Of a DNA stretch of 64,000 nt, positions 40,401 to 47,366 are shown one piece after another. Positions within the stretch are counted from its first letter, which is position 1, and each line of letters begins with the position of its first letter. The notes under the pieces were generated by a model. That model saw only the letters and a program-made list of their open reading frames with translations, did not search any database and was not told the origin of the DNA. Made by a program: the position numbers and the translations under genes. Where the stretch lies: contig NC_008816.1 of the NCBI RefSeq assembly GCF_000015645.1, positions 1,178,001 through 1,242,000 on the forward strand, written 5' to 3'. The DNA comes from Prochlorococcus marinus str. AS9601 (lineage in GTDB: Bacteria > Cyanobacteriota > Cyanobacteriia > PCC-6307 > Cyanobiaceae).

Positions 40401-43400
40401 TTGCAATTAAAAATTCTGGTTCTTACGGATCTGATCAATTCACTGATTGGGAGCTTAGATATACTGATGGCAAAGGGATTATTGATTGGAATAATAGTAT
40501 TTGGACTCAATCTATAAAAAGCAAAGAATCACTATTTGGTAATGATGCATCACAAGCTGACCTTGATGGTGATGGTGCTTTTGGTTTATCTGCAGATGCC
40601 TTAAATTCAGTAAGTACTGATACTACTGGAGATTTACTTAAAAAAGATGATGGTAATGCTTTATATATTATTGACAACAAAGATACTGCAGATACTTCTG
40701 ATGACGTAACTATCGCCATTACAGATCAATGGGGTAGCACTCCAACCTTTGACTGGAGTGATTCTGGAGGCTCTGGTGATTACGCATGGGCATATTCATC
40801 AGCGGCATATGCCGTTGAATCATTTGATGATAGTGGTACTAAAAAATTCTTACTCGCAATAAAAAGTTCAGATACTTGGGCTGGACAGCAAAATACTTTC
40901 TGGGAAACTTATGTAATTAAAGAATCTTCATCTGGTGCGGGAGATTGGTCATTGGATTGGAGTAGTGGAACTTGGTCAAAAGCTATTGGGAAGAAAGAGT
41001 CTGTTTTTGGGCAGGACATCGATGGTGATGGTGCCACCTACGATGCAAGTAAAGTCACAACTACAGCTGTTAGCACCGATACAAGTACTACCGCCAATAC
41101 AGCAGTTACATTAACAAAAGATGCTCAGGGTGGCCTTTACATAACAAAAGGATCAACTAATGTTTTGATAATTGATTCTAATGATGCCGCAGTCGCCTTC
41201 GACTGGACTGATACCTGGGCCGGAGAGACAAGAACTTCTGCAGCATATGCGGTAGAAGGAATTGATAGTGATTCTGATAATACTATTGATAAATATAAAC
41301 TTGCTGTCAAGCATGAATTAAAAAATAACAATTCAAATGCCATAACAACACAATGGCAGACGATTGAAATATCTACTGCTGGTGTCGTTAATTGGAATAC
41401 AGAAACATTTGGAGAAGCAAAATTACATGAAGCAGATATCAATCAAGATTTAGATGGAGATGGGAAAATATGGTCTGCAACAAGTGAGGTTCTTACATCA
41501 GTTTCTTCTGATACAAAAGGAGCTTTAGCTTATTTAGATTCTTCTAAAAATTTATTTATTGCATCTGGATCTGGTCAAACAAAAAATGCAGTATTAGATT
41601 TTTCTGGAGGTCTAATTTCATTTGATGAGACATATAAAGTTGGAGATTTTACTGATAAAAGAGAAGTCCTTGCAGTTGAATCAGCAACAGTTTCAAGCAC
41701 TGATTACTACAAAGTTCTAATTAAAAACACAACCACCTCTGGGTCTGACACCACTACAGCTTATGAAACGGTAAATATAAAACAATCAACAATGATTGTT
41801 GATTGGGGAACGTTCTCTTATTACGATGATCCTAAAAAACTAGAATCAGCATTCCAAATTGATATTGATGGCGACGGAACGATAACAACAATTAGTTCAA
41901 GTAGTACAACAGCAATTGCCACTGATACAACAGGAGCGCAGCTTAGACAAACAAGTGATGGAAGTCTTTTCATTAAAGATAGTGATTCTACTATCCAAAT
42001 AACATCTCCAGATGGTGGTTATGTTGATCTCAATTTCACAGATACTTTTACTGAAGGATCCTTTAAATCAGAAGCTATTGCAGTACAGAAAGTTGGTAAT
42101 GATTACAAATTAGTTGTTAAAGAAACTGCCTCATTTGAATCTAATACTGATATCTCATATTTGGTTTATAAATTAAGTTCTGCAGGATTAATTGATTGGG
42201 GTGATGTTACTTACAGAACCACCGCAGAACTTAATGAATCAGAGTTTGGACAGGATATTACAGGTGATGGAAATATCAGTAATGGATCAACTTCATCGGC
42301 ATCTGATACTTTCGCTGATGCTGTAACAACATCTAATACGGATGCAAAGGTTATTGAGCAGTTTTCTAATACAGCTCAATCAGATATCTATTCAATATCT
42401 AATTCTGACTCTTCATCATCTGATTCCAAAATTGAGATGTTTGTCAAAGGTGTTGATGGTAGCGCCAAAACAGATTACACAATGGATGTTTCTATCATTC
42501 AAGAAGCAAGCGCTGCTGTTATAGGAAAAGTTGCAGCAGATACTGGTGGATCTTCTTCGAATATTAAAGCTTTAACTGGTGTTATGGACTTTAATGTCAC
42601 CATCCCAGATGCGAGTAATTATGGAAAGATTGTTTCCTTATCTTGGGTCCTCCCCGACGATACTAGAAATCCTGTTTACTACAAAAAAGATCCTGCAACA
42701 GGTGAATATTTTGATTTTCAATTTAATTCAGAGACTGGCGAAGGTGCAAAATGGGATGATTCGACAAAAACATTAACGGTATATGTTCGTGATAATGGAA
42801 AATATGATGCGGATACAACTTTAGGAAAGGTCCGTGACCCTGGAATGATTGGGGATTCTGGAGATTCAAGCGATACAACAGCAGCAAACATAACAGGACC
42901 TTCTGGAAGTGCAGGAGATGCTACGAGTGCAAAATCTATTACAGAAAACACCACAACTGTTCATACATTTACTGCTAATGAAACTGTCAGTTGGAGTTTG
43001 AATGGAGGAGCAGATGCATCTAAATTCTCGATTGATTCTTCAACTGGAGCTTTAAGTTTCCTTGCCGCTCCAGATTATGAAAATCCAACTGATAATGGTT
43101 TAAATAATGAATATATTGTTGTCGTTAGAGCCACTGATAATGGAAGCAATACTTCTGATCAAACAGTAAGCGTAACAGTAACTGATGTTGATGATACAAA
43201 TCCATTAATTACTGGTAATACAGGAAGTGCAGGAGCAGCTACAAGTACAAAAACAGTAAGTGAAAACCAAACAACTGTTCATACATTTACTGCAGATGAA
43301 ACTGTTACCTGGTCATTAAATGGAGGAGCAGATGCATCCAAATTCGCAATTAATTCTTCTACGGGAGCATTAAGTTTTAGCAGCGCGCCAGATTTTGAAA

Positions 43401-45631
43401 ATCCAACTGACGCCAACAGCGGGAATGATTATGTTGTCATTGTTAGAGCAACTGATAGTCAGGGAAATATTTCCAATCAAACGGTTACTGTTACTGTTTC
43501 TAATATTATCGAAGCTGGAGAATCAGGAAGTACTACTTTCTCTAAATCAATAAATGAAAATGCAACTACCGTTCACACATTTACTGCAGATGAAACTGTT
43601 ACCTGGTCATTAAATGGAGGAGCAGATGCATCCAAATTCGCAATTAATTCTTCTACGGGAGCATTAAGTTTTAGCAGCGCGCCAGATTTTGAAAATCCCA
43701 CCGATACCAATACCGATAATGATTATGTAGTTGTAGTTAGATCAACTAATTCTTCAAGTAGCACTGTTGATCAGACAACCACCATTACTGTTCTTGATGT
43801 AGATGAAACTCCAGCTCAAATAACTGGATCATCAGGAAGTCCAGGCGCTGCTACTAGTGCAAAATCTATACAAGAAAATGTTACTGGTGTTCATGGTTTC
43901 ACTGCTAATGAAACTGTTACTTGGTCTTTAAATGGGGGCGCTGATGCCTCTTTATTCGAAATTAATTCTTCATCAGGGACGCTTTCATTTAAGGCCGCAC
44001 CTGATTATGAAAATCCTACGGATAGCGACTCTGATAATAACTATGTTGTAGTAGTTAGAGCTACAGATGCTCAAAATAATACATCTAATCAAACTCATAC
44101 AGTCACAATTACTGATATTGGTGAGAAAACTAATGCTTTGGACAAGTTTTATAAACTTTCATATAAAAAGACTGATAACACTCTAATCACTCCATTATTT
44201 AGTCCCACTTTTGGAACTATCAACGGTGCTTTAACTCTTAATCGTTTATCTAATGCTCCTACAATTTCTAATAAACCTTCCGGACTTTCAATAGGTCAAA
44301 CTGGTATTAATTTTGAATTGTTATTAGGAAATGCTGCACTTAATAGTAAAGGTAAAACTACAACAGACTTAGATCCACTCTTAGATGGACTTACAACAAC
44401 AGGTAAGAATGTTGCATATTTCTCTTATACAGATTCTGGAGATGGGTCTGCTCCCACAGCTACAACTCTTACTTTTGACCCAACAAAAAAAGCAGGCGCA
44501 AGATTTTATGATTTAAGTGGAGATGGAAATGCCGATACCGTTAATTTAGAGTTAGTTGATGGGGGTTATGGAGATAAAGACGGTATTAAAAATGGAACAA
44601 TTCTTGATCCATCTACTGCTGGTGTTGTTGATCTCACTCCAAAATTTACAAGATCTACTAGTGGTCAAGCCTTAATTGTTGCTGACGCAGATGATACTAC
44701 CTCTCCTGCTGCTTTTAATTTAAGTATAAGTATTAGCGGTAATGCTGGTACTGTAAATCAGATTGGATATGTGGCACTCAACTCAAATGAAAGTGATACT
44801 TTAACTTATGATTTGATTAAAAATAGAGGTTCAATATTACTTTCAAATGTAGAAAATTCAGATACGCCTAATCTCTCTTCAATGGATTTAAGTGCAGATA
44901 TAAGTCTAATAAATACTCAAAAGTTGGTTTTCTTTGAAATCGTAGATACAACACTTGAATCTCTTCTCGTAAATAATACTAATTTGGACGGTTTTGGCTC
45001 TAGTTTTAATATCCTCAACCTTAGTGACATTACAACAAATTCAGCGGGTGATCCACTTGTAATGGCTAATGCTTCTAATGAAGGGAACACAATTGCCATA
45101 TCTTTACAACAAGGATTTTCTGGCGTAAACGATTTGATTTCAAGTGATTTAGGATTCAACCCAATATTAGATTTCACAGGATTTGCCGGATTAAGTTTGG
45201 AGGGTTCTGTTTCCGTTGCCAGAGAAGCCATGTACGGAAGCACCGTTGGATTTTATAAAATCCAAAATGGTAACGGAGCAGTTATAGACCCAACAACTGG
45301 GGATTTAATTACTCCCGATGAAACTGGTTATAAAGATGCAGCGTTGCATTCAACTAATTTATTTTCCTCTCTTGGCAGTCTATCTACTAGCGATGGAGAC
45401 ACTGTAACAAGTTCAATCACATCATTCTCTGACTCAGAGATGATTGCTCCTTATGCCTCTGTTCATGAAACAGGTCAAACTTATTTCTCTTTTACTGAAG
45501 CCAATGCTGATGGGATTTCTCATTTTAGAGAATTTGGTAATGGAGTTATAGGTTTGGAAGATTTATATGGTGGTGGCGATAATGACTTTGATGATTTGAT
45601 CTTTGGATTTGATCTTAAATTAACTGTTTAA
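31460..45631 (+). CDS. Giant RTX/W-rich/cadherin-like repeat surface protein (4723 aa), type I secreted
   Basis: A very large acidic calcium-binding protein. Domain order by residue: N-terminal cap (1-205); Ig-like block (about 210-295; DPDGTGALSYSWQ); RTX glycine-rich nonapeptides of the GGxGxDxxx type within three 338-residue copies (about 326-1258); Ig-like and anchor-type blocks (about 1310-1830; a DGDGTKNGRIVDPG motif and a second SYSWQ block). Then come a TGG minisatellite (about 1977-2014), eleven repeats of about 140 residues each ending in a calcium loop such as QDLDGDGT (about 2060-3610), a choice-of-anchor-like segment ending RDPGMIG (about 3800), four cadherin-like repeats (about 3810-4220), and a C-terminus with GGGDNDFDDLIFGF typical of DUF4114. 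The W-rich repeats resemble PF07483. It has no N-terminal signal peptide, which fits C-terminal type I secretion by the system at 25163-29233. Confidence 0.95.
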   Translation: MSFGTVSNLYVIGRYLYKPFFNENFRNSDVFNDFIEEQSFTREISSGAIDLSAFTDVSETYTVTDLIFKLNPRNSSDIDIELKYSGSVVFTKTNSSDSHYTSFSTTGLTPTIKITDTRNGGNSVLTNLFTFSQINISGTGYFETVNDVINIGLGTDDVNLRYDTLDIDYTNASNEAIGIDFNSQSVDNYIVTKTVNGTLVETSSIGVDNGEASFSISGTTEGGNTLSISQDAADPDGTGALSYSWQISSDNSTWSEVGTSSTYAIADSDQGKKIRAVISYTDNEGHSEQITTVSKDIFFTVADNTTEGITASGGSGNDLLIGSRNNDTLKGLDGNDEIYGGDGDDNIEGGYGDDTIYGGGGNDTLYGNEGTDAIYGGDGNDQIYAGSSGGAETSNTNEQLIDAGSGDDRMYIRSGSKNVKILAGDGDDHIDGDFRYLDAGSGDDFIEIYSYGYQVDYFDGGTGTDELMIIPVGNNSGTGSSTWGYAIKNVEKITFRDSYYANLGDQAAGDGEGIEVDASTRENSSDGTFTVGSTFEGDITFKGSAGVDIVTLGKGDDVLTLGSGDDIVYSGLGSNTIDGGEGTDIVTITGNEAQYTETTSGLYTIFTKNDSLEITKIINVETVKFQDNSTKSIPVPDQTLNGDADNNEISGAGGDDSINGYGGNDTLKGLDGNDEIYGGDGDDNIEGGYGDDTIYGGGGNDTLYGNEGTDAIYGGDGNDQIYAGSSGGAETSNTNEQLIDAGSGDDRMYIRSGSKNVKILAGDGDDHIDGDFRYLDAGSGDDFIEIYSYGYQVDYFDGGTGTDELMIIPVGNNSGTGSSTWGYAIKNVEKITFRDSYYANLGDQAAGDGEGIEVDASTRENSSDGTFTVGSTFEGDITFKGSAGVDIVTLGKGDDVLTLGSGDDIVYSGLGSNTIDGGEGTDIVTITGNEAQYTETTSGLYTIFTKNDSLEITKIINVETVKFQDNSTKSIPVPDQTLNGDADNNEISGAGGDDSINGYGGNDTLKGLDGNDEIYGGDGDDNIEGGYGDDTIYGGGGNDTLYGNEGTDAIYGGDGNDQIYAGSSGGAETSNTNEQLIDAGSGDDRMYIRSGSKNVKILAGDGDDHIDGDFRYLDAGSGDDFIEIYSYGYQVDYFDGGTGTDELMIIPVGNNSGTGSSTWGYAIKNVEKITFRDSYYANLGDQAAGDGEGIEVDASTRENSSDGTFTVGSTFEGDITFKGSAGVDIVTLGKGDDVLTLGSGDDIVYSGLGSNTIDGGEGEDTVIYSGTKDSYTIQYEVSNLFETISVSKDSNKDLLTSIKTISFSDADVQLEVTGRTIKDSGQGIFAPISGDPIIGGTITAGAITDDPDGVNSNPNIFYQWQEASYTSNTWTDISGANSSTYSPQSGDSNKTLRVKATYSDGTGIRSSVYSDPVNIYSQPLPNVSFNQVASDNTINNAEKVSGVNLTGQDDGREVTITFAGITRKATSSGGTWSYTLTDGDWKNLVNGTNIFTATFSKEGEQILEKSQSVNIASDITLTQSSQSIDRTQPKGLSIASQSFLDDDGKLLDYDQDGEADVYQPDIAILPWTTAEQFNLGSDADQTNIAAIKVQSTYSLKGIEVFDANNSQYSIPLSNGTSYTVSVDSQYQTTYDPIAFNISGLEPGSTINADIYLPSSFSSANTYLRYNYIYNDFRPYVGSNGNALYSFDTSDPNNKKVTLTLTDGDPHWDGDGTKNGRIVDPGMPVNVTDTGDASFSISGNLQVGHTLTVNQDSADPDGSGTDSRISYSWQRSINTTEWEEVGTQSSYTITSNEVGKKIRTVLSYQDGNNNNESIIVDPGMPVTDTNPTLTTSEISNDGSKLILTFSENIYLAPGATFSALQVTVDGTTNNPVTAVNTANAELQATLSDKILYGQQITLDYSHSTQTVQDSTGNYLSSVTSQSVTNNSNVIGYINGATYEGDFHVMDGVVDGGMKMTGASHGAGTDQIIYSTVEESMSGTGGTGGTGRTGETGGTGGTGGTGGTGGTGGTGGTGGTGYDWWQRDTGSTENISGDAVPSSDSGAAAAGYDWWKMDYETEETADINDLVQVRRGEKGDAVYTNNVQNDYEKKTYILKDNDTSNDPILITESFGGAAYLNNSWIDGSRKVYAVEELSSGGYIIAIKEIINYGEGTSWQTIETSATGVLDWNNSNYTEDIASKEALFNEDLNNDGAIGIDTSNLTLKTTDNSGEKLAVNNNNSLFILSSSGAYIPVVEEWSGNEIVLDDQSWDGSYKREALYVGLDNKGTSNDTSDDRYSLAVKETLTNNWGGQTHDEEQWIVYEVKTDGSFDWMGTWGAEIADYEKIFDQDINGDGHIGVDLNNLEDISTDTYGVDLKRGSGSLYIVDGNNDPIKIKDDYGMNPSLEHSSTWDGGSYSSIGYAAEKKSDGSFTLVIKFTETFDNDFFTGGASGNANNREAMTAYEVHSISSSGVLSWENASFTTSIGSYEPILGQDIDGDGHIGVDLESLTDITTDTVSHRLKIDSAGSLYIWDGSDTSTMIAVKDAMGGNPSMKSSFGDPGSDFSYSMDPIAVAKIDDYYRIAIKHTDTYKFDGENNININWEIYKIKSDGEIDWSGQIWTESITSWEDEFDLDLNGDGDKSGQVSLTNRNTDTTGAILASEGANGALYIVDGNTQIAINDSWIESSSNWGDGSYSSIAIAVSEVNNNGTSGDTSDDYYQVAVKNANTWTDWQTGQKTTSEDWQVYAIYASGSNAGNNNWEKTVWTQSIQSYETTFQQDLDGDGTTGLNLSNLTTASGDTNGWLLKKDSKNSLYISDSNGENIKAIKDDYGGTPNFDYSSNWGSGSSSSEAVAAEINLDGESFSIAIKHTNNFGTESNTDWEILTVSNSGVLDWSKSIWTQSIQPYEKAFGEDFDNDGSQGLNLGNLSSVDTDTYSDVLKKDSNGNFFILTEAGEHIAITESWGGSAQFDYSSQWEGGSWSSKAVAVEDVTYTNFSGNSVDGYVIAIKNSGSYGSDQFTDWELRYTDGKGIIDWNNSIWTQSIKSKESLFGNDASQADLDGDGAFGLSADALNSVSTDTTGDLLKKDDGNALYIIDNKDTADTSDDVTIAITDQWGSTPTFDWSDSGGSGDYAWAYSSAAYAVESFDDSGTKKFLLAIKSSDTWAGQQNTFWETYVIKESSSGAGDWSLDWSSGTWSKAIGKKESVFGQDIDGDGATYDASKVTTTAVSTDTSTTANTAVTLTKDAQGGLYITKGSTNVLIIDSNDAAVAFDWTDTWAGETRTSAAYAVEGIDSDSDNTIDKYKLAVKHELKNNNSNAITTQWQTIEISTAGVVNWNTETFGEAKLHEADINQDLDGDGKIWSATSEVLTSVSSDTKGALAYLDSSKNLFIASGSGQTKNAVLDFSGGLISFDETYKVGDFTDKREVLAVESATVSSTDYYKVLIKNTTTSGSDTTTAYETVNIKQSTMIVDWGTFSYYDDPKKLESAFQIDIDGDGTITTISSSSTTAIATDTTGAQLRQTSDGSLFIKDSDSTIQITSPDGGYVDLNFTDTFTEGSFKSEAIAVQKVGNDYKLVVKETASFESNTDISYLVYKLSSAGLIDWGDVTYRTTAELNESEFGQDITGDGNISNGSTSSASDTFADAVTTSNTDAKVIEQFSNTAQSDIYSISNSDSSSSDSKIEMFVKGVDGSAKTDYTMDVSIIQEASAAVIGKVAADTGGSSSNIKALTGVMDFNVTIPDASNYGKIVSLSWVLPDDTRNPVYYKKDPATGEYFDFQFNSETGEGAKWDDSTKTLTVYVRDNGKYDADTTLGKVRDPGMIGDSGDSSDTTAANITGPSGSAGDATSAKSITENTTTVHTFTANETVSWSLNGGADASKFSIDSSTGALSFLAAPDYENPTDNGLNNEYIVVVRATDNGSNTSDQTVSVTVTDVDDTNPLITGNTGSAGAATSTKTVSENQTTVHTFTADETVTWSLNGGADASKFAINSSTGALSFSSAPDFENPTDANSGNDYVVIVRATDSQGNISNQTVTVTVSNIIEAGESGSTTFSKSINENATTVHTFTADETVTWSLNGGADASKFAINSSTGALSFSSAPDFENPTDTNTDNDYVVVVRSTNSSSSTVDQTTTITVLDVDETPAQITGSSGSPGAATSAKSIQENVTGVHGFTANETVTWSLNGGADASLFEINSSSGTLSFKAAPDYENPTDSDSDNNYVVVVRATDAQNNTSNQTHTVTITDIGEKTNALDKFYKLSYKKTDNTLITPLFSPTFGTINGALTLNRLSNAPTISNKPSGLSIGQTGINFELLLGNAALNSKGKTTTDLDPLLDGLTTTGKNVAYFSYTDSGDGSAPTATTLTFDPTKKAGARFYDLSGDGNADTVNLELVDGGYGDKDGIKNGTILDPSTAGVVDLTPKFTRSTSGQALIVADADDTTSPAAFNLSISISGNAGTVNQIGYVALNSNESDTLTYDLIKNRGSILLSNVENSDTPNLSSMDLSADISLINTQKLVFFEIVDTTLESLLVNNTNLDGFGSSFNILNLSDITTNSAGDPLVMANASNEGNTIAISLQQGFSGVNDLISSDLGFNPILDFTGFAGLSLEGSVSVAREAMYGSTVGFYKIQNGNGAVIDPTTGDLITPDETGYKDAALHSTNLFSSLGSLSTSDGDTVTSSITSFSDSEMIAPYASVHETGQTYFSFTEANADGISHFREFGNGVIGLEDLYGGGDNDFDDLIFGFDLKLTV
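32435..33448 (+). repeat. Tandem repeat copy 1 (1014 bp) in the giant RTX gene
   Basis: First of three head-to-tail copies, bounded by the AATGACACCCTAAAAGG junction shared with the next copies. It encodes 338 residues containing RTX nonapeptides. By reading, its protein translation is identical to copy 2, and the nucleotide lines compared also match. Confidence 0.95.
33449..34462 (+). repeat. Tandem repeat copy 2 (1014 bp)
   Basis: The offset from copy 1 is exactly 1014 bases. I found no difference from copy 1 on reading nucleotides and translation. The period is a multiple of three, so copy number can change without breaking the frame. Confidence 0.95.
34463..35232 (+). repeat. Tandem repeat copy 3, partial (770 bp)
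   Basis: It matches copies 1 and 2 for 770 bases and diverges after GGGGAAGG at 35232, where the protein continues as EGEDTVIYSG instead of EGTDIVTITG. The array is thus two full units plus about three quarters of a unit. Confidence 0.93.
37388..37501 (+). repeat. 9-bp in-frame minisatellite (GGTGGAACT)
   Basis: Twelve 9-base units at 37394-37501 plus a 6-base partial unit, encoding Gly-Gly-Thr repeats. Units 3 and 4 are variant (GGTAGAACT, GGTGAAACT); the last eight are identical. The tract is followed by GYDWWQRD and then, 30 residues on, GYDWWKMD, so the flanking segment is itself duplicated. It probably forms a flexible linker and is a likely site of length variation. Confidence 0.95.
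37640..42290 (+). repeat. Eleven diverged ~420-bp repeats (W-rich/calcium-loop domains)
   Basis: Each unit encodes about 140 residues: a 'LYIxDxxxxxIxIxDxWG' start, a Ser/Trp-rich centre with VAVKxxxxxxxxTxWExY, a 'DWxxxxWTxSIxxYExxFxQDxDGDGxxGL' end. Calcium-loop motifs are seen near 38008, 38431, 38868, 39283, 39718, 40120, 40556, 41010, 41440, 41858 and 42250. Nucleotide identity between units is low, so the array is old compared with the 1014-bp repeats. Confidence 0.8.
42890..44125 (+). repeat. Four cadherin-like repeats, two sharing a 122-bp identical block
   Basis: Units begin near 42890, 43205, 43508 and 43815 and share 'ENxTxVHxFTAxETVxWSLNGGADASxFxIxSSxGxLSFxxAPDxENPTD' and a closing VVVRATDxxxN. 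Repeats 2 and 3 are identical over 122 bases (43283-43404 and 43577-43698), while the rest of the units differ. Confidence 0.88.
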
Positions 45632-45773
45632 TTTAAAGCTTATTTCCTACTAAAGATATTATGAAATCCTTTTTAAAATCTTTAACTTCATTATAAAAAT
45701 ATATATTTTCAAATTGACTAAATTTATTTGAATAGTCTCAATTATCTCTTACTATAAATAAAGTTTTTACAAG

Positions 45774-46493
45774 ATGAATTTGAAGAACAAGATAAAAAAA
45801 ATTAAACGTTCTTCAAAGAAAAATAATGTTGATATTTTTTCTTTTACTAAATTCACTAGAACTTTAAAGGATGTATATAAAATTTCAATAATGAGATCTT
45901 TAATGAATCAACTGATTGAAAAAATCTATTTTAAAGGAAGGATAGTAGATATAGGTGGCGGAAAAAACTCTAATTATTCATGCATCATTAGATGTGATAA
46001 CTATACCTCAATTAATATTGATAAAAAAATAAATCCTGATATTTTGGTTGATATTAATGAAAAATTCCCCTTAGAAGACGATCAATTTGATCAATGCCTA
46101 CTATTTAATGTTTTAGAACATGTTTATGACTGGGATTTTCTTTTTGCAGAGATAAAAAGAGTTTTAAAAAATGATTCTTTTATACATATAATTATTCCTT
46201 TTATTTATCCAATTCATGGTTCTCCAAACGATTATATTAGAGTAACAAGTGATTATATTAAAAATTTTCTTAGAAAAAATTCATTTAAAAATATAACTAC
46301 TTCTCCTATCTCTTATGGGCCATTTACAAACTCGCAACTGATAGGTTATCGCCACAAAATAATAAATGGACCTTGCTCGCAATTTGCGGTAATTCTAGAT
46401 AAAGCTTTTCATAAATGTTTTAAAGAAAAATACTTTAGATACAATACAACTAATCCACTTTTCTATTATGTAAAAGCTAATTTAAAAAAATAA
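45774..46493 (+). CDS. Class I SAM-dependent methyltransferase
   Basis: A 239-residue methyltransferase. AdoMet motif I is RIVDIGGGKNSNY near residue 57, DQFDQCLLFNVLEHVYDW near 103 is the post-motif region, and IKRVLKNDSFIHIIIPF near 127 is the following strand. The N-terminus is basic. It is the first gene of the plus-strand run to 54746, 143 bases after the giant gene. It probably methylates a sugar or a glycan end; nothing in the sequence specifies which. Confidence 0.78.
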   Translation: MNLKNKIKKIKRSSKKNNVDIFSFTKFTRTLKDVYKISIMRSLMNQLIEKIYFKGRIVDIGGGKNSNYSCIIRCDNYTSINIDKKINPDILVDINEKFPLEDDQFDQCLLFNVLEHVYDWDFLFAEIKRVLKNDSFIHIIIPFIYPIHGSPNDYIRVTSDYIKNFLRKNSFKNITTSPISYGPFTNSQLIGYRHKIINGPCSQFAVILDKAFHKCFKEKYFRYNTTNPLFYYVKANLKK

Positions 46494-46587
46494 TAAATAA
46501 ATTACATTTTCTTTAAATATGTTAAAAATTATATAAAAATGAATATTAAATTAATAAACACTACTATTAAATTCTCATGATGAACAA

Positions 46588-47268
46588 ATGATATTAAAGA
46601 TTAATAAGCTTATTGAAAATAGCAATTTAGTAAATTTCTTTTATGAAAATAGGGTCTTTCAATCAAAAGACAATTTAAAGAGATCAGCAATTTTTCTAGA
46701 TCGAGATGGAGTAATTATTAAGGACAAACACTTTATTTCTAATGGTAAAGATGTTGAATTGGAATATGGGGTGCCTAGTCTTTTTAAATTATCAAATACT
46801 CTAAATATCCCAATAATTATAATTACAAATCAATCTGGCATTTCAAGAGGATTTTTTACGTGGGAGGATTATATGGATGTTACGAAAGCAATGTTAAATA
46901 AAGTTAAAGTAAGTAATACATTAATTGCTATTTACGCTAATGGATTAGGTCCGAATGCACCATCTTTTTCATGGAGGAAGCCTAGTCCTAATATGATTCT
47001 CAATGCATCTTTAACTCTTGATATTGACTTAAAAAAATCATTAATTATTGGGGATAGATTGTCAGATTTAATTGCAGGATTGGATGCAGGAATTTCAACT
47101 CTTATACACATAAAAACTGGACATGGTTTAAAAGAAAGAGACAAAGTAAAAGAATACTTCAATATTATAAATCCACAAAATAATTTAGAGCCTATTTTTA
47201 TTGATAATTTCTCAAATAAATCATTAAAAATTATTGAAAACATTCTGAAAGACAATTGCTTAATGTAG
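46588..47268 (+). CDS. gmhB: GmhB-like HAD phosphatase (heptose bisphosphate type)
   Basis: A 226-residue HAD-family enzyme. FLDRDGVI near residue 37 is motif I, IIITNQSGISRGFF near 75 is motif II and IIGDRLSDLIAGLDAGI near 152 is motif IV. This matches D-glycero-D-manno-heptose 1,7-bisphosphate 7-phosphatase. Unlike E. coli GmhB, the Cys/His zinc loop is not visible: the segment before RKPSPNMI reads NGLGPNAPSFSW without cysteines. The protein also has an N-terminal extension of about 35 residues. It is grouped with HddC-, GmhA- and HldE-like genes, which supports a heptose route. Confidence 0.82.
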   Translation: MILKINKLIENSNLVNFFYENRVFQSKDNLKRSAIFLDRDGVIIKDKHFISNGKDVELEYGVPSLFKLSNTLNIPIIIITNQSGISRGFFTWEDYMDVTKAMLNKVKVSNTLIAIYANGLGPNAPSFSWRKPSPNMILNASLTLDIDLKKSLIIGDRLSDLIAGLDAGISTLIHIKTGHGLKERDKVKEYFNIINPQNNLEPIFIDNFSNKSLKIIENILKDNCLM

Positions 47269-47366
47269 GATTATTGAATGCCTTTATAAAATAAAATCTT
47301 TATTTTTTTAAATTATAGAATTTAAATTCTTTTATTAAAATTATTTACTTAAATTATTTTTAAAAA

